64,000 nt of DNA, taken from assembly GCA_963662155.1 (NCBI GenBank), contig OY759271.1, positions 17,501-81,500 on the forward strand. Direction: 5' to 3'. Both the position numbers and the translations under genes were made by a program. The stretch comes from Lamellibrachia columna. Its lineage: Eukaryota; Annelida; Polychaeta; Sabellida; Siboglinidae. Below are positions 1 to 13,190 of this stretch, one piece after another (position 1 is the stretch's first letter; each line of letters begins with the position of its first letter). Under the pieces are notes generated by a model. The model saw nothing but the letters and a program-made list of their open reading frames with translations, ran no database searches and was not told where the DNA came from.

Positions 1-3000
1 CTAACCCTAACCCTAACCCTAACCCTAACCCTAACCCTAACCCTAACCCTAACCCTAACCCTAACCCTAACCCTAACCCTAACCCTAACCCTAACCCTAA
101 CCCTAACCCTAACCCTAACCCTAACCCTAACCCTAACCCTAACCCTAACCCTAACCCTAACCCTAACCCTAACCCTAACCCTAACCCTAACCCTAACCCT
201 AACCCTAACCCTAACCCTAACCCTAACCCTAACCCTAACCCTAACCCTAACCCTAACCCTAACCCTAACCCTAACCCTAACCCTAACCCTAACCCTAACC
301 CTAACCCTAACCCTAACCCTAACCCTAACCCTAACCCTAACCCTAACCCTAACCCTAACCCTAACCCTAACCCTAACCCTAACCCTAACCCTAACCCTAA
401 CCCTAACCCTAACCCTAACCCTAACCCTAACCCTAACCCTAACCCTAACCCTAACCCTAACCCTAACCCTAACCCTAACCCTAACCCTAACCCTAACCCT
501 AACCCTAACCCTAACCCTAACCCTAACCCTAACCCTAACCCTAACCCTAACCCTAACCCTAACCCTAACCCTAACCCTAACCCTAACCCTAACCCTAACC
601 CTAACCCTAACCCTAACCCTAACCCTAACCCTAACCCTAACCCTAACCCTAACCCTAACCCTAACCCTAACCCTAACCCTAACCCTAACCCTAACCCTAA
701 CCCTAACCCTAACCCTAACCCTAACCCTAACCCTAACCCTAACCCTAACCCTAACCCTAACCCTAACCCTAACCCTAACCCTAACCCTAACCCTAACCCT
801 AACCCTAACCCTAACCCTAACCCTAACCCTAACCCTAACCCTAACCCTAACCCTAACCCTAACCCTAACCTAACCCTAACCCTAACCCTAACCCTAACCC
901 TAACCCTAACCCTAACCCTAACCCTAACCCTAACCCTAACCCTAACCCTAACCCTAACCCTAACCCTAACCCTAACCCTAACCCTAACCCTAACCCTAAC
1001 CCTAACCCTAACCCTAACCCTAACCCTAACCCTAACCCTAACCCTAACCCTAACCCTAACCCTAACCCTAACCCTAACCCTAACCCTAACCCTAACCCTA
1101 ACCCTAACCCTAACCCTAACCCTAACCCTAACCCTAACCCTAACCCTAACCCTAACCCTAACCCTAACCCTAACCCTAACCCTAACCCTAACCCTAACCC
1201 TAACCCTAACCCTAACCCTAACCCTAACCCTAACCCTAACCCTAACCCTAACCCTAACCCTAACCCTAACCCTAACCCTAACCCTAACCCTAACCCTAAC
1301 CCTAACCCTAACCCTAACCCTAACCCTAACCCTAACCCTAACCCTAACCCTAACCCTAACCCTAACCCTAACCCTAACCCTAACCCTAACCCTAACCCTA
1401 ACCCTAACCCTAACCCTAACCCTAACCCTAACCCTAACCCTAACCCTAACCCTAACCCTAACCCTAACCCTAACCCTAACCCTAACCCTAACCCTAACCC
1501 TAACCCTAACCCTAACCCTAACCCTAACCCTAACCCTAACCCTAACCCTAACCCTAACCCTAACCCTAACCCTAACCCTAACCCTAACCCTAACCCTAAC
1601 CCTAACCCTAACCCTAACCCTAACCCTAACCCTAACCCTAACCCTAACCCTAACCCTAACCCTAACCCTAACCCTAACCCTAACCCTAACCCTAACCCTA
1701 ACCCTAACCCTAACCCTAACCCTAACCCTAACCCTAACCCTAACCCTAACCCTAACCCTAACCCTAACCCTAACCCTAACCCTAACCCTAACCCTAACCC
1801 TAACCCTAACCCTAACCCTAACCCTAACCCTAACCCTAACCCTAACCCTAACCCTAACCCTAACCCTAACCCTAACCCTAACCCTAACCCTAACCCTAAC
1901 CCTAACCCTAACCCTAACCCTAACCCTAACCCTAACCCTAACCCTAACCCTAACCCTAACCCTAACCCTAACCCTAACCCTAACCCTAACCCTAACCCTA
2001 ACCCTAACCCTAACCCTAACCCTAACCCTAACCCTAACCCTAACCCTAACCCTAACCCTAACCCTAACCCTAACCCTAACCCTAACCCTAACCCTAACCC
2101 TAACCCTAACCCTAACCCTAACCCTAACCCTAACCCTAACCCTAACCCTAACCCTAACCCTAACCCTAACCCTAACCCTAACCCTAACCCTAACCCTAAC
2201 CCTAACCCTAACCCTAACCCTAACCCTAACCCTAACCCTAACCCTAACCCTAACCCTAACCCTAACCCTAACCCTAACCCTAACCCTAACCCTAACCCTA
2301 ACCCTAACCCTAACCCTAACCCTAACCCTAACCCTAACCCTAACCCTAACCCTAACCCTAACCCTAACCCTAACCCTAACCCTAACCCTAACCCTAACCC
2401 TAACCCTAACCCTAACCCTAACCCTAACCCTAACCCTAACCCTAACCCTAACCCTAACCCTAACCCTAACCCTAACCCTAACCCTAACCCTAACCCTAAC
2501 CCTAACCCTAACCCTAACCCTAACCCTAACCCTAACCCTAACCCTAACCCTAACCCTAACCCTAACCCTAACCCTAACCCTAACCCTAACCCTAACCCTA
2601 ACCCTAACCCTAACCCTAACCCTAACCCTAACCCTAACCCTAACCCTAACCCTAACCCTAACCCTAACCCTAACCCTAACCCTAACCCTAACCCTAACCC
2701 TAACCCTAACCCTAACCCTAACCCTAACCCTAACCCTAACCCTAACCCTAACCCTAACCCTAACCCTAACCCTAACCCTAACCCTAACCCTAACCCTAAC
2801 CCTAACCCTAACCCTAACCCTAACCCTAACCCTAACCCTAACCCTAACCCTAACCCTAACCCTAACCCTAACCCTAACCCTAACCCTAACCCTAACCCTA
2901 ACCCTAACCCTAACCCTAACCCTAACCCTAACCCTAACCCTAACCCTAACCCTAACCCTAACCCTAACCCTAACCCTAACCCTAACCCTAACCCTAACCC

Positions 3001-3624
3001 TAACCCTAACCCTAACCCTAACCCTAACCCTAACCCTAACCCTAACCCTAACCCTAACCCTAACCCTAACCCTAACCCTAACCCTAACCCTAACCCTAAC
3101 CCTAACCCTAACCCTAACCCTAACCCTAACCCTAACCCTAACCCTAACCCTAACCCTAACCCTAACCCTAACCCTAACCCTAACCCTAACCCTAACCCTA
3201 ACCCTAACCCTAACCCTAACCCTAACCCTAACCCTAACCCTAACCCTAACCCTAACCCTAACCCTAACCCTAACCCTAACCCTAACCCTAACCCTAACCC
3301 TAACCCTAACCCTAACCCTAACCCTAACCCTAACCCTAACCCTAACCCTAACCCTAACCCTAACCCTAACCCTAACCCTAACCCTAACCCTAACCCTAAC
3401 CCTAACCCTAACCCTAACCCTAACCCTAACCCTAACCCTAACCCTAACCCTAACCCTAACCCTAACCCTAACCCTAACCCTAACCCTAACCCTAACCCTA
3501 ACCCTAACCCTAACCCTAACCCTAACCCTAACCCTAACCCTAACCCTAACCCTAACCCTAACCCTAACCCTAACCCTAACCCTAACCCTAACCCTAACCC
3601 TAACCCTAACCCTAACCCTAACCC
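1..3624. repeat. Telomere, (CTAACC)n
   Basis: About 604 tandem copies of the hexamer CTAACC, i.e. the C-rich strand of a TTAGGG telomere reading inward from the chromosome end. The only deviation I see is one unit short of a C at about 870, which shifts the register of every later line. The tract ends abruptly at 3624 against the satellite, without a zone of degenerate hexamers. TTAGGG telomeres occur in vertebrates and many invertebrates, so this does not identify the species. Confidence 0.99.
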
Positions 3625-6600
3625 TTAAAGACACCTCCTCTATTGTACACTTTACGGTACACAAAATAATTTTAAACGGAATCCATAGAGGGCCGTCAAT
3701 ATATTAGATTTAACTATAACCTAACACTGCCCATAGTGCTAACCCCAACTCTAACCCTAATGATCAGGCATACTTGTATCACTTAAAGACACCTCCTCTA
3801 TTGTACACTTTACGGTACACAAAATAATTTTAAACGGAATCCATAGAGGGCCGTCAATATATTAGATTTAACTATAACCTAACACTGCCCATAGTGCTAA
3901 CCCCAACTCTAACCCTAATGATCAGGCATACTTGTATCACTTAAAGACACCTCCTCTATTGTACACTTTACGGTACACAAAATAATTTTAAACGGAATCC
4001 ATAGAGGGCCGTCAATATATTAGATTTAACTATAACCTAACACTGCCCATAGTGCTAACCCCAACTCTAACCCTAATGATCAGGCATACTTGTATCACTT
4101 AAAGACACCTCCTCTATTGTACACTTTACGGTACACAAAATAATTTTAAACGGAATCCATAGAGGGCCGTCAATATATTAGATTTAACTATAACCTAACA
4201 CTGCCCATAGTGCTAACCCCAACTCTAACCCTAATGATCAGGCATACTTGTATCACTTAAAGACACCTCCTCTATTGTACACTTTACGGTACACAAAATA
4301 ATTTTAAACGGAATCCATAGAGGGCCGTCAATATATTAGATTTAACTATAACCTAACACTGCCCATAGTGCTAACCCCAACTCTAACCCTAATGATCAGG
4401 CATACTTGTATCACTTAAAGACACCTCCTCTATTGTACACTTTACGGTACACAAAATAATTTTAAACGGAATCCATAGAGGGCCGTCAATATATTAGATT
4501 TAACTATAACCTAACACTGCCCATAGTGCTAACCCCAACTCTAACCCTAATGATCAGGCATACTTGTATCACTTAAAGACACCTCCTCTATTGTACACTT
4601 TACGGTACACAAAATAATTTTAAACGGAATCCATAGAGGGCCGTCAATATATTAGATTTAACTATAACCTAACACTGCCCATAGTGCTAACCCCAACTCT
4701 AACCCTAATGATCAGGCATACTTGTATCACTTAAAGACACCTCCTCTATTGTACACTTTACGGTACACAAAATAATTTTAAACGGAATCCATAGAGGGCC
4801 GTCAATATATTAGATTTAACTATAACCTAACACTGCCCATAGTGCTAACCCCAACTCTAACCCTAATGATCAGGCATACTTGTATCACTTAAAGACACCT
4901 CCTCTATTGTACACTTTACGGTACACAAAATAATTTTAAACGGAATCCATAGAGGGCCGTCAATATATTAGATTTAACTATAACCTAACACTGCCCATAG
5001 TGCTAACCCCAACTCTAACCCTAATGATCAGGCATACTTGTATCACTTAAAGACACCTCCTCTATTGTACACTTTACGGTACACAAAATAATTTTAAACG
5101 GAATCCATAGAGGGCCGTCAATATATTAGATTTAACTATAACCTAACACTGCCCATAGTGCTAACCCCAACTCTAACCCTAATGATCAGGCATACTTGTA
5201 TCACTTAAAGACACCTCCTCTATTGTACACTTTACGGTACACAAAATAATTTTAAACGGAATCCATAGAGGGCCGTCAATATATTAGATTTAACTATAAC
5301 CTAACACTGCCCATAGTGCTAACCCCAACTCTAACCCTAATGATCAGGCATACTTGTATCACTTAAAGACACCTCCTCTATTGTACACTTTACGGTACAC
5401 AAAATAATTTTAAACGGAATCCATAGAGGGCCGTCAATATATTAGATTTAACTATAACCTAACACTGCCCATAGTGCTAACCCCAACTCTAACCCTAATG
5501 ATCAGGCATACTTGTATCACTTAAAGACACCTCCTCTATTGTACACTTTACGGTACACAAAATAATTTTAAACGGAATCCATAGAGGGCCGTCAATATAT
5601 TAGATTTAACTATAACCTAACACTGCCCATAGTGCTAACCCCAACTCTAACCCTAATGATCAGGCATACTTGTATCACTTAAAGACACCTCCTCTATTGT
5701 ACACTTTACGGTACACAAAATAATTTTAAACGGAATCCATAGAGGGCCGTCAATATATTAGATTTAACTATAACCTAACACTGCCCATAGTGCTAACCCC
5801 AACTCTAACCCTAATGATCAGGCATACTTGTATCACTTAAAGACACCTCCTCTATTGTACACTTTACGGTACACAAAATAATTTTAAACGGAATCCATAG
5901 AGGGCCGTCAATATATTAGATTTAACTATAACCTAACACTGCCCATAGTGCTAACCCCAACTCTAACCCTAATGATCAGGCATACTTGTATCACTTAAAG
6001 ACACCTCCTCTATTGTACACTTTACGGTACACAAAATAATTTTAAACGGAATCCATAGAGGGCCGTCAATATATTAGATTTAACTATAACCTAACACTGC
6101 CCATAGTGCTAACCCCAACTCTAACCCTAATGATCAGGCATACTTGTATCACTTAAAGACACCTCCTCTATTGTACACTTTACGGTACACAAAATAATTT
6201 TAAACGGAATCCATAGAGGGCCGTCAATATATTAGATTTAACTATAACCTAACACTGCCCATAGTGCTAACCCCAACTCTAACCCTAATGATCAGGCATA
6301 CTTGTATCACTTAAAGACACCTCCTCTATTGTACACTTTACGGTACACAAAATAATTTTAAACGGAATCCATAGAGGGCCGTCAATATATTAGATTTAAC
6401 TATAACCTAACACTGCCCATAGTGCTAACCCCAACTCTAACCCTAATGATCAGGCATACTTGTATCACTTAAAGACACCTCCTCTATTGTACACTTTACG
6501 GTACACAAAATAATTTTAAACGGAATCCATAGAGGGCCGTCAATATATTAGATTTAACTATAACCTAACACTGCCCATAGTGCTAACCCCAACTCTAACC

Positions 6601-8772
6601 CTAATGATCAGGCATACTTGTATCACTTAAAGACACCTCCTCTATTGTACACTTTACGGTACACAAAATAATTTTAAACGGAATCCATAGAGGGCCGTCA
6701 ATATATTAGATTTAACTATAACCTAACACTGCCCATAGTGCTAACCCCAACTCTAACCCTAATGATCAGGCATACTTGTATCACTTAAAGACACCTCCTC
6801 TATTGTACACTTTACGGTACACAAAATAATTTTAAACGGAATCCATAGAGGGCCGTCAATATATTAGATTTAACTATAACCTAACACTGCCCATAGTGCT
6901 AACCCCAACTCTAACCCTAATGATCAGGCATACTTGTATCACTTAAAGACACCTCCTCTATTGTACACTTTACGGTACACAAAATAATTTTAAACGGAAT
7001 CCATAGAGGGCCGTCAATATATTAGATTTAACTATAACCTAACACTGCCCATAGTGCTAACCCCAACTCTAACCCTAATGATCAGGCATACTTGTATCAC
7101 TTAAAGACACCTCCTCTATTGTACACTTTACGGTACACAAAATAATTTTAAACGGAATCCATAGAGGGCCGTCAATATATTAGATTTAACTATAACCTAA
7201 CACTGCCCATAGTGCTAACCCCAACTCTAACCCTAATGATCAGGCATACTTGTATCACTTAAAGACACCTCCTCTATTGTACACTTTACGGTACACAAAA
7301 TAATTTTAAACGGAATCCATAGAGGGCCGTCAATATATTAGATTTAACTATAACCTAACACTGCCCATAGTGCTAACCCCAACTCTAACCCTAATGATCA
7401 GGCATACTTGTATCACTTAAAGACACCTCCTCTATTGTACACTTTACGGTACACAAAATAATTTTAAACGGAATCCATAGAGGGCCGTCAATATATTAGA
7501 TTTAACTATAACCTAACACTGCCCATAGTGCTAACCCCAACTCTAACCCTAATGATCAGGCATACTTGTATCACTTAAAGACACCTCCTCTATTGTACAC
7601 TTTACGGTACACAAAATAATTTTAAACGGAATCCATAGAGGGCCGTCAATATATTAGATTTAACTATAACCTAACACTGCCCATAGTGCTAACCCCAACT
7701 CTAACCCTAATGATCAGGCATACTTGTATCACTTAAAGACACCTCCTCTATTGTACACTTTACGGTACACAAAATAATTTTAAACGGAATCCATAGAGGG
7801 CCGTCAATATATTAGATTTAACTATAACCTAACACTGCCCATAGTGCTAACCCCAACTCTAACCCTAATGATCAGGCATACTTGTATCACTTAAAGACAC
7901 CTCCTCTATTGTACACTTTACGGTACACAAAATAATTTTAAACGGAATCCATAGAGGGCCGTCAATATATTAGATTTAACTATAACCTAACACTGCCCAT
8001 AGTGCTAACCCCAACTCTAACCCTAATGATCAGGCATACTTGTATCACTTAAAGACACCTCCTCTATTGTACACTTTACGGTACACAAAATAATTTTAAA
8101 CGGAATCCATAGAGGGCCGTCAATATATTAGATTTAACTATAACCTAACACTGCCCATAGTGCTAACCCCAACTCTAACCCTAATGATCAGGCATACTTG
8201 TATCACTTAAAGACACCTCCTCTATTGTACACTTTACGGTACACAAAATAATTTTAAACGGAATCCATAGAGGGCCGTCAATATATTAGATTTAACTATA
8301 ACCTAACACTGCCCATAGTGCTAACCCCAACTCTAACCCTAATGATCAGGCATACTTGTATCACTTAAAGACACCTCCTCTATTGTACACTTTACGGTAC
8401 ACAAAATAATTTTAAACGGAATCCATAGAGGGCCGTCAATATATTAGATTTAACTATAACCTAACACTGCCCATAGTGCTAACCCCAACTCTAACCCTAA
8501 TGATCAGGCATACTTGTATCACTTAAAGACACCTCCTCTATTGTACACTTTACGGTACACAAAATAATTTTAAACGGAATCCATAGAGGGCCGTCAATAT
8601 ATTAGATTTAACTATAACCTAACACTGCCCATAGTGCTAACCCCAACTCTAACCCTAATGATCAGGCATACTTGTATCACTTAAAGACACCTCCTCTATT
8701 GTACACTTTACGGTACACAAAATAATTTTAAACGGAATCCATAGAGGGCCGTCAATATATTAGATTTAACTA
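3625..8772. repeat. Subtelomeric satellite, 158-bp unit, 32.6 copies
   Basis: The unit starts with TTAAAGACACC and recurs at 3625, 3783, 3941, 4099 and so on every 158 bp up to 8681; the 33rd copy stops after 92 bp at 8772. Copies look identical at every position I compared, which implies very recent amplification or strong homogenisation. Each unit carries telomere-like stretches (CTAACCCCAACTCTAACCCT), a TGTAC...GTACA inverted repeat and a CACT-GCCCAT-AGTG inverted repeat. No open frame of note. It directly adjoins the telomere and is probably the telomere-associated satellite of this species. Confidence 0.98.
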
Positions 8773-8876
8773 AGTGTCGGTGGGGGTCGACTCACGCATA
8801 AAACGTGGGTTTGCGTGGTTGCGGAAAGGCTTGCAACTCACGCTTTCAACAGGTATCGACCCCCAACGCACACTTA
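8771..8876. other. Foldback: imperfect 20/21-bp inverted repeat at satellite edge
   Basis: The left arm 8771-8790 (TAAGTGTCGGTGGGGGTCGA) is the near-perfect reverse complement of the right arm 8856-8876, with a 65-bp spacer. The left arm begins at the base where the last satellite copy ends. The surrounding 8771-9130 is GC- and CpG-richer than the AT-rich DNA beyond. A second, perfect 10-bp inverted repeat lies at 8906-8915 and 8963-8972. Possible explanations are a small foldback element, an RNA hairpin or a mobile-element end; none is proven. Confidence 0.6.
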
Positions 8877-9010
8877 GTAGCTGATTTTGCGACGCAACTA
8901 CACAACCGACCGACGGTCGTAGATAACTACTGACAGCTTGTTTTATGAAAATTCGAAACAAACGTCGGTCGGCCACCCGTCGATTCTTTGACAGGTGAAT
9001 GGTAGACAAT

Positions 9011-10320
9011 CGCGCTAGCGATTGGACTTCACAGGACTTTGCAGGATGTCCTCAGTCTGCACTGAATCAGCTTAGAAACATCAACTCAACTCGCAGCCGA
9101 ACAACGGCCAAGGCAAGGGAGCGATATTTCAAATAAACATTAATCCTTGCGACACCTATCGGCTCCCGGTTAAACTAACTTGTATTGTTTTTGCAATTGA
9201 AACCAATACTAACGGCCAGTTGGATAATTCCGAACTATTTAGTAAATACCAGTTCGGCTTTATTATAAATTATACATTTTGATTGGTGTATAGTTGCCAA
9301 CTTGAAGTAACGTTTTCTTCAAATGCTGCCTTGTCGTCTTCAAGAAAATCTACTGGATCGACCCTTCTAATTATGTGAATACATGTTTAATGTAAATATG
9401 TCAATAAATATATATAATATATATCGTTATGTTTATGCATAAACACACAGCATAATGTCATTGTTTATTTGATGAATGTTCATAATTGTATTTATAAGAT
9501 ACAGACTGGATGTGATTTCTGAATCCAACTTCACTAATTATAAGTATTAGTCTTTTCTGCACTGTTTGAATATTTGAGTAAGTAATGTATATATAGATAA
9601 AGGTATTCTATAAATTCACCAGTGTTGCCATATCCTGCTTGTTCTTACCTTTATAACAATAACAATTCTCTTTCGTTTAGCGGATATATTTTGTATGATC
9701 ACTCCAATTTGATTAATTATATTATATTAATATTCCTAGAAATGTTGCATGATTTACAGTGTATATTTATATTCAATATATGTAAATATTACTATATATC
9801 GTTCTTTTACTCGAGGTAGTATTAAAGGTCAAATGTTTTTTTAATAATCAATTAAAGTTTATTAGCTTTCAGCCATACTGATAGTTTTTAATTCAATATT
9901 TACATCTTTTTAAATTTTATTTATGAAGCATGGGTTTATTTCAATTATTGGTTTGTTGATTTCATTATTTAATTAACTTTACCAAAATAGATTAATATAT
10001 TTTTTTTGACAAATTCCTAATTAACTCTCAATTACGTGCTCATTTGGTATTAATTGGTGTGTTTCACTTCCATGGTACCTAGGAAGGTGCTGCAGTCACC
10101 AGGTATCATGCCGTTGTAGCCTGAGCCAGGTTCGAATATGGGTGAATGGGGGATATAGGCACTACCAACTAGTTTGACTGGTCAGGTTGGTCAAGGGTCT
10201 AGCGAATAGAATGTCCACTGATACAGTGTTAAGTTGATGGTCAATTGTAGTTTTTTCTGTACATTACTGTCTAAAGTATACATTTGACTCTAGTAAAACA
10301 TCAGTGGTGTATCTATTGTC
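9011..10320. other. AT-rich interval with no recognised gene
   Basis: I read both strands and see only short AT-rich frames, including a 65-codon chance frame at 9622-9819. There is an alternating AT tract near 9405-9425. No RNA gene, repeat array or transposon terminus was recognised. Confidence 0.5.
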
Positions 10321-10331
10321 TCGCAAGGGAG

Positions 10332-10405
10332 AGGCCAAAGGGTAGGCCAAAGGGGAGTCCAAATGGGAGGCCAAAGGGTAGGCCAAATGGTAGGCCAAAA
10401 GGGGC
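10332..10405. repeat. Short degenerate tandem repeat (AGGCCAAAGGG-type)
   Basis: Six or so degenerate copies of an 11-13 bp motif containing GGCCAAA(G/T)GG follow each other. Confidence 0.75.
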
Positions 10406-10753
10406 CCAAGTCTAATACTCCATTAAGCTTACCATGCTACCATGTGGTGGCACAACAGGTTATACACGAAAACAATAAAACAGTTAAGCCAAGCGGGACC
10501 ATGCCCCAATGACCTCCCCTCAAGGTGACGCTACATTGTATATCTAGTCTAAACACTAATATATTCATATTGAAATAAAAACAGGTAAGTTATGACTTAC
10601 ATATTATTATAAGTAATAATGCATATTGCATACTAACATTATATGCTTCTATTTATATTAATTGGGCAAGTGTTATAAGTGATACACTTCTTCTTGCCCT
10701 CTTCAAAATAAAGACTGTGATTTATATTTTATGTTTAGCTATTTTTAGGGTAG

Positions 10754-10782
10754 TGTTGTTGTTGTTGTTGTTGTTGTTGTTG
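10754..10782. repeat. (TTG)n microsatellite
   Basis: About nine perfect TTG triplets in a row. Confidence 0.9.
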
Positions 10783-11490
10783 AAATAAAGACCTGAGTAA
10801 ATAAATCGAAATACGTTGCTATGTTGGGCTGGGCTTGGCTGCACTTCACTAATGGATACCATTGTATCTGTGTTTACGTATAAGTATCTCGGCGCGAAGC
10901 TTATGGAGCACAGGTGACCGGTAAATGCAGCTGACGTGAGTGCCTATTAATTACGGAGCTAGCAATACGTAGAGTGAAAAAACTCTGCTGAAACTATTGC
11001 GTTACGCAATGCTATACACCATTGTCTGGAGTGACCGAAGTAGGAGCGGCCAGATGAATGCACGTGTCTTTCAGACCCACCCGGACACTGTACTTGAACG
11101 AGCGCCGCATTACTAACTTGTTGAACAGAAATAGCCGCACCTCGTGCTAGCATTAGTTAGTTCTAGACATACTTAACAAACTAACCAAGGTTACTACTTT
11201 CAATTTAATTTCACATATATGATAAAACATAACAATACAACATAACAAACAATTAGTTACATGCATATTATTTACTAAGTATTTATTGAAGTATTTAAAT
11301 TTCACGGTATGACACTGCCTAGGCATACACGAACGACATTGAATTCAATGGGCGAGCTTCTTGCGTAGACTCGGCCACGAGCTGAAGGGCCTAGTGGTAA
11401 ATTCAAACACGTAATCAAAAATACAGTTTTACCAAGTCTTCTTCATTCAAATAATTATATGTATGTATAAATGTGACAAAACTAACTCAC

Positions 11491-11590
11491 CAGGTGTAGA
11501 AATGTAAAGCTGATCCTCGGGAAAGCCAACATGTAAAACGTAGAGTATAACCGTCTGCACACGTCTCCGGTCGGTCCAGGACAAACTGCG
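11491..11590 (-). CDS. Candidate internal exon of an unidentified telomere-proximal gene
   Basis: On the minus strand an AG at 11591-11592 is followed by an open frame reading RSLSWTDRRRVQTVILYVLH... and ending in a strong donor, CACCTG|gtgagt. The peptide looks protein-like (mixed charged and hydrophobic, no stops), and the phase (0 in, 1 base out) would join the candidate first exon at 11905-12066 without a frame break. I do not recognise a family. The polypyrimidine tract is mediocre, and a slightly more upstream AG is also possible. It could be chance. Confidence 0.25.
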
Positions 11591-11904
11591 CTGGTCATTC
11601 ACTAAAACCCGTGCAGCTAGTTAATCTGGGAGTGCCTCTGTTATCCTAGTGGCCTCTAGTGAATGACTCAAGGTACTAACCACGCAATATCATAGTGCAA
11701 AAATTAGGGTTACTTTCCACCACTTTAAAGTTTAGACATCCGCTGCTAAAATGAATAGGAGAGTGGATTACTTAGGGGGTATTGGGTCATATGACCCTTC
11801 TGGCTGAAATCTGATCGCCGTCTCATAGAAGTAGGTTGAACTACTACTATGATTGACTTCGCTAAATCCTAGATGGGCTATTTGTGTAGGGCCAGGTTAC
11901 TCAC

Positions 11905-12066
11905 TTCACAAGTATTGACACTAGCTGTCTCTGTGTCTATGTTTCTCTCTCCTCTCTCCGTCTCCGCCCCCTTTTGCGTATGTAGATGGGGAAGAAAATA
12001 GTTTACGGCCGAAAGTGGAAATTCATCCATTATTTCCCGTGATTGACATTCTCTGTTATAATCCAT
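11905..12066 (-). CDS. Candidate first coding exon of an unidentified gene
   Basis: Minus-strand ATG at 12066 with G at -3 and G at +4 (good initiation context), then 54 open codons (MDYNRECQSREIMDEFPLSA...) ending at a consensus donor GAA|gtgagtaac. It lies about 40-200 bp downstream (on the minus strand) of a CpG-rich patch that could be its promoter, and it follows the 3' end of the SFI1-like gene in the same orientation. No family is recognised; it would be the most telomere-proximal gene, roughly 3 kb from the satellite. Confidence 0.3.
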
Positions 12067-12104
12067 TGCTATTATATACAGGGTTAGGGTAATAAGTATC
12101 TCTA

Positions 12105-12300
12105 GTGCGTTGTTGGCCGCAGTTTTCAGGCAGAATCGTGCTTTGTAAACTGCATCTCGCGTCCTTTCGCTGCAAAAGCGGACAACGATGCCTCTCTTGC
12201 GCGTTCTGCCGTCGCGGTCGGAGCTCGCTCCCAGTCAGTGACTTCCTTCGTTGTCGAGTGGCGGGTCAAGGCGCATGTGCGAGTGGCGGGTCAAGGCACA
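12105..12300. promoter_or_regulatory. CpG-rich patch, candidate promoter
   Basis: About 19 CpG dinucleotides by my count within roughly 180 bp, in DNA whose surroundings are CpG-poor. It contains two tandem copies of a 25-bp unit (12255-12304) around GGCGGGTCAAGGC. Its position just upstream of the candidate minus-strand first exon makes a promoter role possible; nothing else supports it. Confidence 0.3.
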
Positions 12301-12377
12301 TGTGCTCATTCATTGCAGAACCACCTTGTCAGTGTCCTCTCCCTTCTCACCACCTTGTCAGTGTCTCCTTCAGACGC

Positions 12378-12647
12378 TATTTCATGTTGTTACACTGTCA
12401 GCTGGTGGCACTCCTTCAAACCCTATTTCATGTTGTTACACTGTCAGCTGGTGGCACTCCTTCAAACCCTATTTCATGTTGTTACACTGTCAGCTGGTGG
12501 CACTCCTTCAAACCTTATTTCATGTTGTTACACTGTCAGCTGGTGGCACTCCTTCAAACCCTATTTCATGTTGTTACACTGTCAGCTGGTGGCACTCCTT
12601 CAAACCCTATTTCATGTTGTTACACTGTCAGCTGGTGGCACTCCTTC
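12378..12647. repeat. 46-bp minisatellite, ~5.9 copies
   Basis: Copies begin at 12378, 12424, 12470, 12516, 12562 and 12608 and are almost identical. 46 is not a multiple of 3 and the unit lacks stops in all three forward frames, so three long overlapping forward frames appear here; they are artefacts of the array rather than genes. Confidence 0.95.
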
Positions 12648-13056
12648 TTCGACGAGCGTAGTACGATAACAATGGCGCGGCTGGTGTGTGGCCATGGTGT
12701 GACAACAGGATTGTCTGACACATGGGAGTAAGTCTCTCAAATACAAAACAAACACAGTACATATATGAAGCTACTATCAATCTCATTTATATAATAATGT
12801 CACTTATATAAGTACAAAGTGTCCAATATCACAACTGTCTTTATTCATAACGTCGCACTAACAAAGTTCTGGAAAATCACCACTGGATTTTCGATTAGTC
12901 AGTTTACAAAAAAATTGCGGATATGGTGTCTTGGAACTGCTATGCAAAATAGTGAACCAAATAGTATTTTTGCAACGACATTGCTAGAGTAATATTTAGG
13001 TAGAGTTTTACAGACTAAGATGTGCCTTTTCTTTTTTTGGAAAGTCTTGTGTCTTC

Positions 13057-13126
13057 TTTATAGAAACAAAAGGTCAAACTTTATAGAAACAAAAGGTCAA
13101 ACTTTATAGAAACAAAAGGTCAAACT
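13057..13126. repeat. 23-bp tandem repeat, 3 copies
   Basis: Three copies of a unit containing ATAGAAACAAAAGGTCAAAC. They fall near the expected 3' end of the SFI1-like gene transcript. Confidence 0.85.
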
Positions 13127-13190
13127 AGTACAGCAAAGTTAGTGAATAAACAAAATATGCCCAGTTCAAGGGAATCGGTCATACATACAC

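Noticed and set aside
8851..8863. tRNA-like B box (GGTATCGACCCCC)
   Set aside because: It has an extra base relative to the consensus and no A box or cloverleaf at the right distance.
8770..9009. 79-codon minus-strand frame ending at the satellite edge
   Set aside because: No ATG at its start, overlaps the foldback arms, no recognisable domain; open frame probably reflects the locally high GC content.
12105..12731. 208-, 143- and 136-codon forward frames
   Set aside because: Three overlapping frames over one 46-bp array; none has coding features outside the array.
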